Source: Rosa chinensis (taxonomy: Eukaryota > Streptophyta > Magnoliopsida > Rosales > Rosaceae). Taken from it: a stretch of 64,000 bases of DNA. A model generated the notes under the pieces. The model was not told the origin of the DNA. It searched no databases and saw only the letters and a program-made list of their open reading frames with translations. Positions 59,896 to 64,000 of this stretch are shown here, piece by piece; the stretch's first letter is position 1; each line of letters opens with the position of its first letter. Where the stretch lies: the NCBI RefSeq assembly GCF_002994745.2, contig NC_037091.1, positions 53,367,612-53,431,611 of the forward strand, read 5' to 3'. The translations under genes and the position numbers were made by a program.

Positions 59896-60375
59896 TGGAT
59901 GAGATCCATTAGGGTTTTTAATAGAATGTTATTCTTCATTTCTTCCGATTATGTCCTCACTGGTTTGAAGATTTGCTGTATATTTCTGTAGATGGCTTGC
60001 CGCAATCTTCCAAGATCTTGACATTCATCAACCCAAGAACCCGAAAGCATCCTGTTATCACATGACGAGAGAAGAAGGCTCGTCTCTTTTAAGTACGTAA
60101 TCAGCTGGACTACCAAAGATCGACATGGATGTGAAGGGTGTTAAGACTGAACTGCACAATTGCATTATATTTCTAACTGTGCTTATGGTGCATGCAGACG
60201 TGTCAATAGCCAAAAAAAGTATTTCTCTCCACAAAATTGACCATGTTGATGGATCATCAAGACAGGTGTTACACATTGAGCAGTCTTTACGATCGATGCA
60301 GACCTCACCGTATGAGAAATTTACTGTAAAGAATCGAATTAGTTCTGTGATGTTATTGCTGTTGAAATTGAGTAA

Positions 60376-61078
60376 ATACTATTCTATCAATTCTCGGTCA
60401 CGATGTGTTTTCACTTTGTTTTCAAGTTTTAAGCCTCATTTTGAACATATGGATACAAGTGCAATGAATATAATCGTACTAGCACAAATTGTATTCAACA
60501 TTGCCTGGGTGGGAAGTGGATCATGTTGACAAAAGGGGTTCTAAGGTCCAGTAGCCATATTACGACCAGAGCTGGGATTGTTTAAGATGCCATTTTGAAT
60601 ATGCAAGCAAACCTGGGATTCTTTTTTCAACATTTGGATGGTTATGATTTATGAATAGGCATTACGAGGGGATGAATTCTTCCACATGATAGATAGGGGT
60701 AAAGTTACAGTTCCAGCAGACAACAAGAACTGATACAAAATAGCCACAATGTAGCGAAAGATCTTTTAACTTACTGTGCAGTAGACATTGTTATGGTACA
60801 TTCCTCTTCCTATGCTAGAGTGCAGGGATGAGAGAGCATAAGATCTCTGACATGGTCCCATCTTACAGTTTAACTAATCATGATAAACAAAGAACCTTAG
60901 GAAGGAGAAGAAACAAGACCTGACTGGTAACATTGAGATCAAAATAGCAGATCATCCAATGATAGACTATAGCTATAAGTAATCTCGACAACATAACATC
61001 GAGCAATGAGAGACGATCAAAACACTAAATGGAGTTTAAAGGTTTATCAGTTATTACTGGCAGAAGGAAAAGTATCGA
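60376..61078. other. intergenic, 3' side of the VTT-domain gene
   Basis: AT-rich spacer, probably including the 3' UTR of the minus-strand gene that ends at 61079. Nothing else is recognisable. Confidence 0.4.
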
Positions 61079-62622
61079 CTATTGACCCTTTTTCAGGTCC
61101 TTGTTATTAGAGTCATTGCTGTTATTAGAGTCGTGTGAATGCTCACTGGGGATGGGAGACGATTCAGTCACTAATTTTTCAGTAGAGTACTTCTTAATTC
61201 TCAAGGAAATAAGAATGCTCGACATAATTCCTAGTACAGGAAAAAGGTATGACCAAACTTTTGATTTCTGGGAGCCAGCGGCTGAAGAAACAGCAGCACC
61301 AGCCAAGCTGCCAATCGACGTGTTCTGTAAAATCATCGGCATGCATCCAATAACTGTCGGGAGCAAGAAATCCACAACAAACCGAACTTTCGTCGCAGCT
61401 AGGGCATAGTTTATAATATAGGAAGGCATTGGCGAGAAGCGAGCAAGAAGCACGAATCTCCAACCATCCTGCTCAACTCCTCTGGAGAGTACAGCAAAGT
61501 ACTTGTTTTTCTGTACCCATTCCATTGCTGAAGTTGAACTCTTAAATATCAACCTGAAAGTTACACAAGCATTATAGCACTTCCCAATAGCAATCACTGA
61601 AATACAAACACAGAGTGCAACCTACTCAAACAGAGCATTAATCCCTCATATTGGCAGGAGGGGAAATTGAAGTTTATGGGGGTAGTCACATTATATAAAG
61701 AACGCAAGGTCTAACGAGCAATGCAGCTCACAGGTTAGTATACTACCCACTTGTACTCAATTCTGGTCTGGGTCATCATCCTCATCCATGGTATTACCAT
61801 GCATTTCACATTGATTTCTGATAGATTAAAAGTCTTGCTACTTGTTCAAATTAAGATGTATGCAGAAGCCCAATTCTAAACGGGTATGCAAATGAAACCT
61901 GCCCTTCCCTCAAAAACTAAACCACTCCTATAGATGGATGTAAAACAAAGCCAATAAACTATCACTCTATCTGATCCTCTGTTACAAAACAAAACCCTTG
62001 ATTTCTCACTTCATGCTTTCTCATACTCGTAACTCTTCCAGCCAAAGAATCTCACACAAAATAAGACAACTATGCTCTACCACAAAAGCATTAAGCAGCC
62101 CTTCACAATAATACCTATTAAGCCTTGCTCACATTACAAAAGGGTATTAGCTTCCATAGTTAAGGTTGATTCCTCCAAATTATTATTAATGCTACCAAAC
62201 TAAAAGTCCCCAACTTATTCTAGCCTAAAACTTGTGAAATAATAAATGCCCCCATAGATTAAAATTAATTAATAATTATTAGTGAGATTTGTGTAAGAGG
62301 GAGAATTGGATTAGTACCTGCCGATCCAGAATGAGAGGGAAGCGCCGAGGAGCTTGGCGGCGAAGACGCAGAGCACCGCGGGGAAAAACCCAAAGAGCAT
62401 AGAAGCGGCGGCCTCGAAGAAGACGGCGTAGGGCAAACAGAGAGCGAGAGTGAGAGTGTGGATGGCGACGTAGATTGGGATTGCCCAAACCCCTAAGCGA
62501 TCAGACAATTCAGCAAAGACCTTGATCAAAGCGTCCTTGTCCCACCCGTATTGCTTGCTCACCTCCCTCACCGTTCCGACTATCGCCACCGCCACTCCGA
62601 TCGTCCACCATTTCTTCCCCAT
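61079..62622 (-). CDS. VTT/DedA-family (TVP38/TMEM64, SNARE-associated) membrane protein
   Basis: Two exons, 62622-62318 and 61553-61079, with a 764-bp GT-AG intron, join in frame to 259 aa, the usual size of the plant proteins annotated as SNARE-associated Golgi family. The ATG at 62622 (MGKKWW) is preferred over the upstream in-frame ATG at 62652, which lies in the (CT)n leader. The VTT domain runs from about residue 45: several hydrophobic segments, GASLSFWIGR at the exon joint, then FVLLARFSPMPSYIINYALA, the conserved Arg/Pro re-entrant motif. A last membrane segment (YLFPVLGIMSSILISL) and a hydrophilic Ser/Asn-rich tail follow. VTT proteins act at endomembranes; animal and yeast members include lipid scramblases. 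The plant substrate is unknown. Confidence 0.92.
61554..62317 (-). other. intron of the VTT-domain gene
   Basis: 764 bp, donor CAG|GTACTA, acceptor TTTCAG|G. AT-rich, with no nested gene or clear transposon. Confidence 0.85.
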
Positions 62623-62639
62623 CTCTCTCTCTCTCCCCG

Positions 62640-62720
62640 CAACTCCTATCAAGACTCCACAGTCTCTCTCTCTCTCTCTCTCTCTAAATAGTACGGGCTA
62701 CTGAGATGAATGGGCCGCAG
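62640..62720 (-). promoter_or_regulatory. (CT)n leader tract and site II motif
   Basis: A (TC)n tract at 62662-62686 lies just upstream of the start codon on the minus-strand gene, and a TGGGCC motif is at about 62711. Both are common in broadly expressed plant promoters. Confidence 0.45.
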
Positions 62721-64000
62721 CTGGGTTTACGTAACGTGGGCTCACCATTTACTAATCGGCCCACATGTTACACTTTTATTTTATTTTTATTTTTTTCTTG
62801 AAAGGAACTTTTTCTTTTGTTTTATGTACTTGAAGTTTTCTATTTCCAATTTTTTTTTTTTTTTGAAGAACTATTTCCAAATGGTTTGGTACAGTATGTA
62901 GACTTAAAAGAACCGAGTAAAACCATAGTCAAGTTACGATGAGATATTTTTGTAGTTTTGTTAGCATTTCGTTAAAAGGGTCGTCAATCTAGTTTTTTTT
63001 CCCCTCTTTTTTGTTGAAGTTTTGAAAACCAAAAATTTTGGTATGGTATGCAAATTGCAAAACCAATTAAATAAAGTTTTACTCGAAATTTAAAAATTTA
63101 TTGATCGAGATAATTTTGTTAATATTGTGTTAGAACGCTGTTTTGAATAATTAAAAATGAATTTTTATTGTAATAAGTGGGTAAAGAACCGTCAAATACT
63201 CCATCTCAAAAGCGCTACTTTATGGGATTCGAGCACTACCTCTAATGAGTTTGAGCTTTACTTTGTGATGTCTCTCAAACGGTCGTGTTCATGGCATCTA
63301 GAACACAAAAGACGACAATAGACTTTAACTGGGGTCTGGAAAAAGAGGTTCCCCTACTTATTTGATATCCCGTTGGGTTCCAAGTTTCATGTCATTTTCA
63401 TGAATCACATGATAAATGAAATTGGCACCGACATATGTCTGGTTGCTCATTATCCTCGAGTCATTTTCACTTTCCTTTAACACGTAAACGTAAACACGTG
63501 TGTTTGGTCAGAGAGAGAGAGAGAGAGAGCGCAGAATAGAATTATCTTTATCCTCCTTTAGCTCCTCTGATTTGGCCATATGTTCAATTCTTTGAATTGC
63601 TTTTTAACCAGCTGGATGATGTTAGGATAGCGCCATCAAGAATTGGTCGTTGAATTATTGGATCTTTGGATCTATAGGTATATACGTGCGTTTTTTTACG
63701 ACTAACAATTTTTTAGTTTGACTATATACATATGAATCGATAGTAATAAGCTTATCAAGATATGTAGCACTATTTTTTTCGTTTATATATATTCGAGAGT
63801 ATGAGTGTCAATCTTGTGTTGTATTAACTTATTTACAATTATATTATATACGATTTAATTTCTGAGTTGATATGTTTCATATAATATTCATACATACTTT
63901 TTATATATAGATGATGAGAAAAAAGTAATGTTTACTCGTGTATTACATTAAATGATGTTTTTTGTATTATATATAATCAAATTTGTGTCTAATTGCTTTG
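62721..64000. other. intergenic right end
   Basis: AT-rich sequence with T-runs near 62849 and an (AG)n tract at 63511-63529. No supported gene is present. Confidence 0.45.

Larger units (their letters stand above)
58106..60375 (+). repeat. local segmental duplication, copy B
   Basis: Paralogue of 45613-46733 plus 50620-51790, continuous across the Copia empty site at 59198-59202. It carries two insertions absent from copy A: a 341-bp MITE and a 5'-truncated LINE. A (TA)n tract lies at 59855-59893. No intact gene is seen; the frame at 60125-60529 has no recognisable domain. Confidence 0.85.

Noticed and set aside
60125..60529. 134-codon open frame in copy B as a gene
   Set aside because: No domain, and the matching part of copy A is not open in that frame, so there is no sign of selection.

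Overview
The window is nuclear DNA of a flowering plant. Evidence is the GT-AG introns, AT-rich intergenic DNA full of (TA)n and (CT)n microsatellites, plant-only families (DUF247/UPF0481, XTH, RBOH), an endogenous caulimovirid, and hAT, MULE, Copia and LINE debris. A eudicot fits the protein sequences best. A Rosaceae-type genome is only a guess from the overall look. About one fifth of the window belongs to real genes and most of the rest is transposon-derived.

Genes. Two DUF247 copies lie head to tail on the minus strand: one intact two-exon gene (504-2029) and one broken copy (2944-4341). Next are a 60S ribosomal protein L21 gene without introns in its CDS (4831-5325, minus) and a four-exon xyloglucan endotransglucosylase/hydrolase, XTH4/XTH5 type (7847-9227, minus). 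A ten-exon RBOHD-like NADPH oxidase of 936 aa (41005-44734, plus) is complete. A two-exon VTT/DedA (TVP38/TMEM64) membrane protein lies near the right end (61079-62622, minus). These genes look unrelated in function. RBOH (apoplastic superoxide) and XTH (wall xyloglucan) both act at the cell wall, but nothing here links them.

Insertions, left to right. A decayed but structurally near-complete endogenous pararetrovirus of florendovirus type occupies about 11.04-18.79 kb. A 1.55 kb non-autonomous hAT element with a perfect 8-bp target duplication (19458-21005) carries a 60-bp tandem array. A 5'-truncated LINE has its target duplication (21917-22643). A MULE has ~180-bp terminal inverted repeats and a 9-bp target duplication (23664-25115). 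A ~149-bp minisatellite lies at 28.3-29.0 kb. A 4.67 kb hAT element with a decayed BED/hATC transposase (29181-33848) is itself interrupted by a 583-bp hAT. Three related foldback MITEs are packed between TA microsatellites (35.4-36.56 kb), followed by a Pack-MULE candidate (36584-38445).

The right third is built on an old local duplication. Copy A (about 45.6-51.8 kb) was split by an internally deleted Copia element (46734-50619). Copy B (about 58.1-60.4 kb) was split by a 341-bp MITE and a short LINE. Each copy preserves the other's empty sites, which fixes the insertion boundaries to the base. Between the copies lie a DUF4283 retroelement ORF, a 415-bp MULE MITE, and a LINE fragment that was tandemly duplicated together with its flank (54871-57424).

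I found no tRNA or rRNA genes, no CRISPR, and no clearly new functional system. The most unusual material is the nested transposon architecture, the foldback cluster, the both-strand-open 60-bp array and the gene-like cargo of the MULE.
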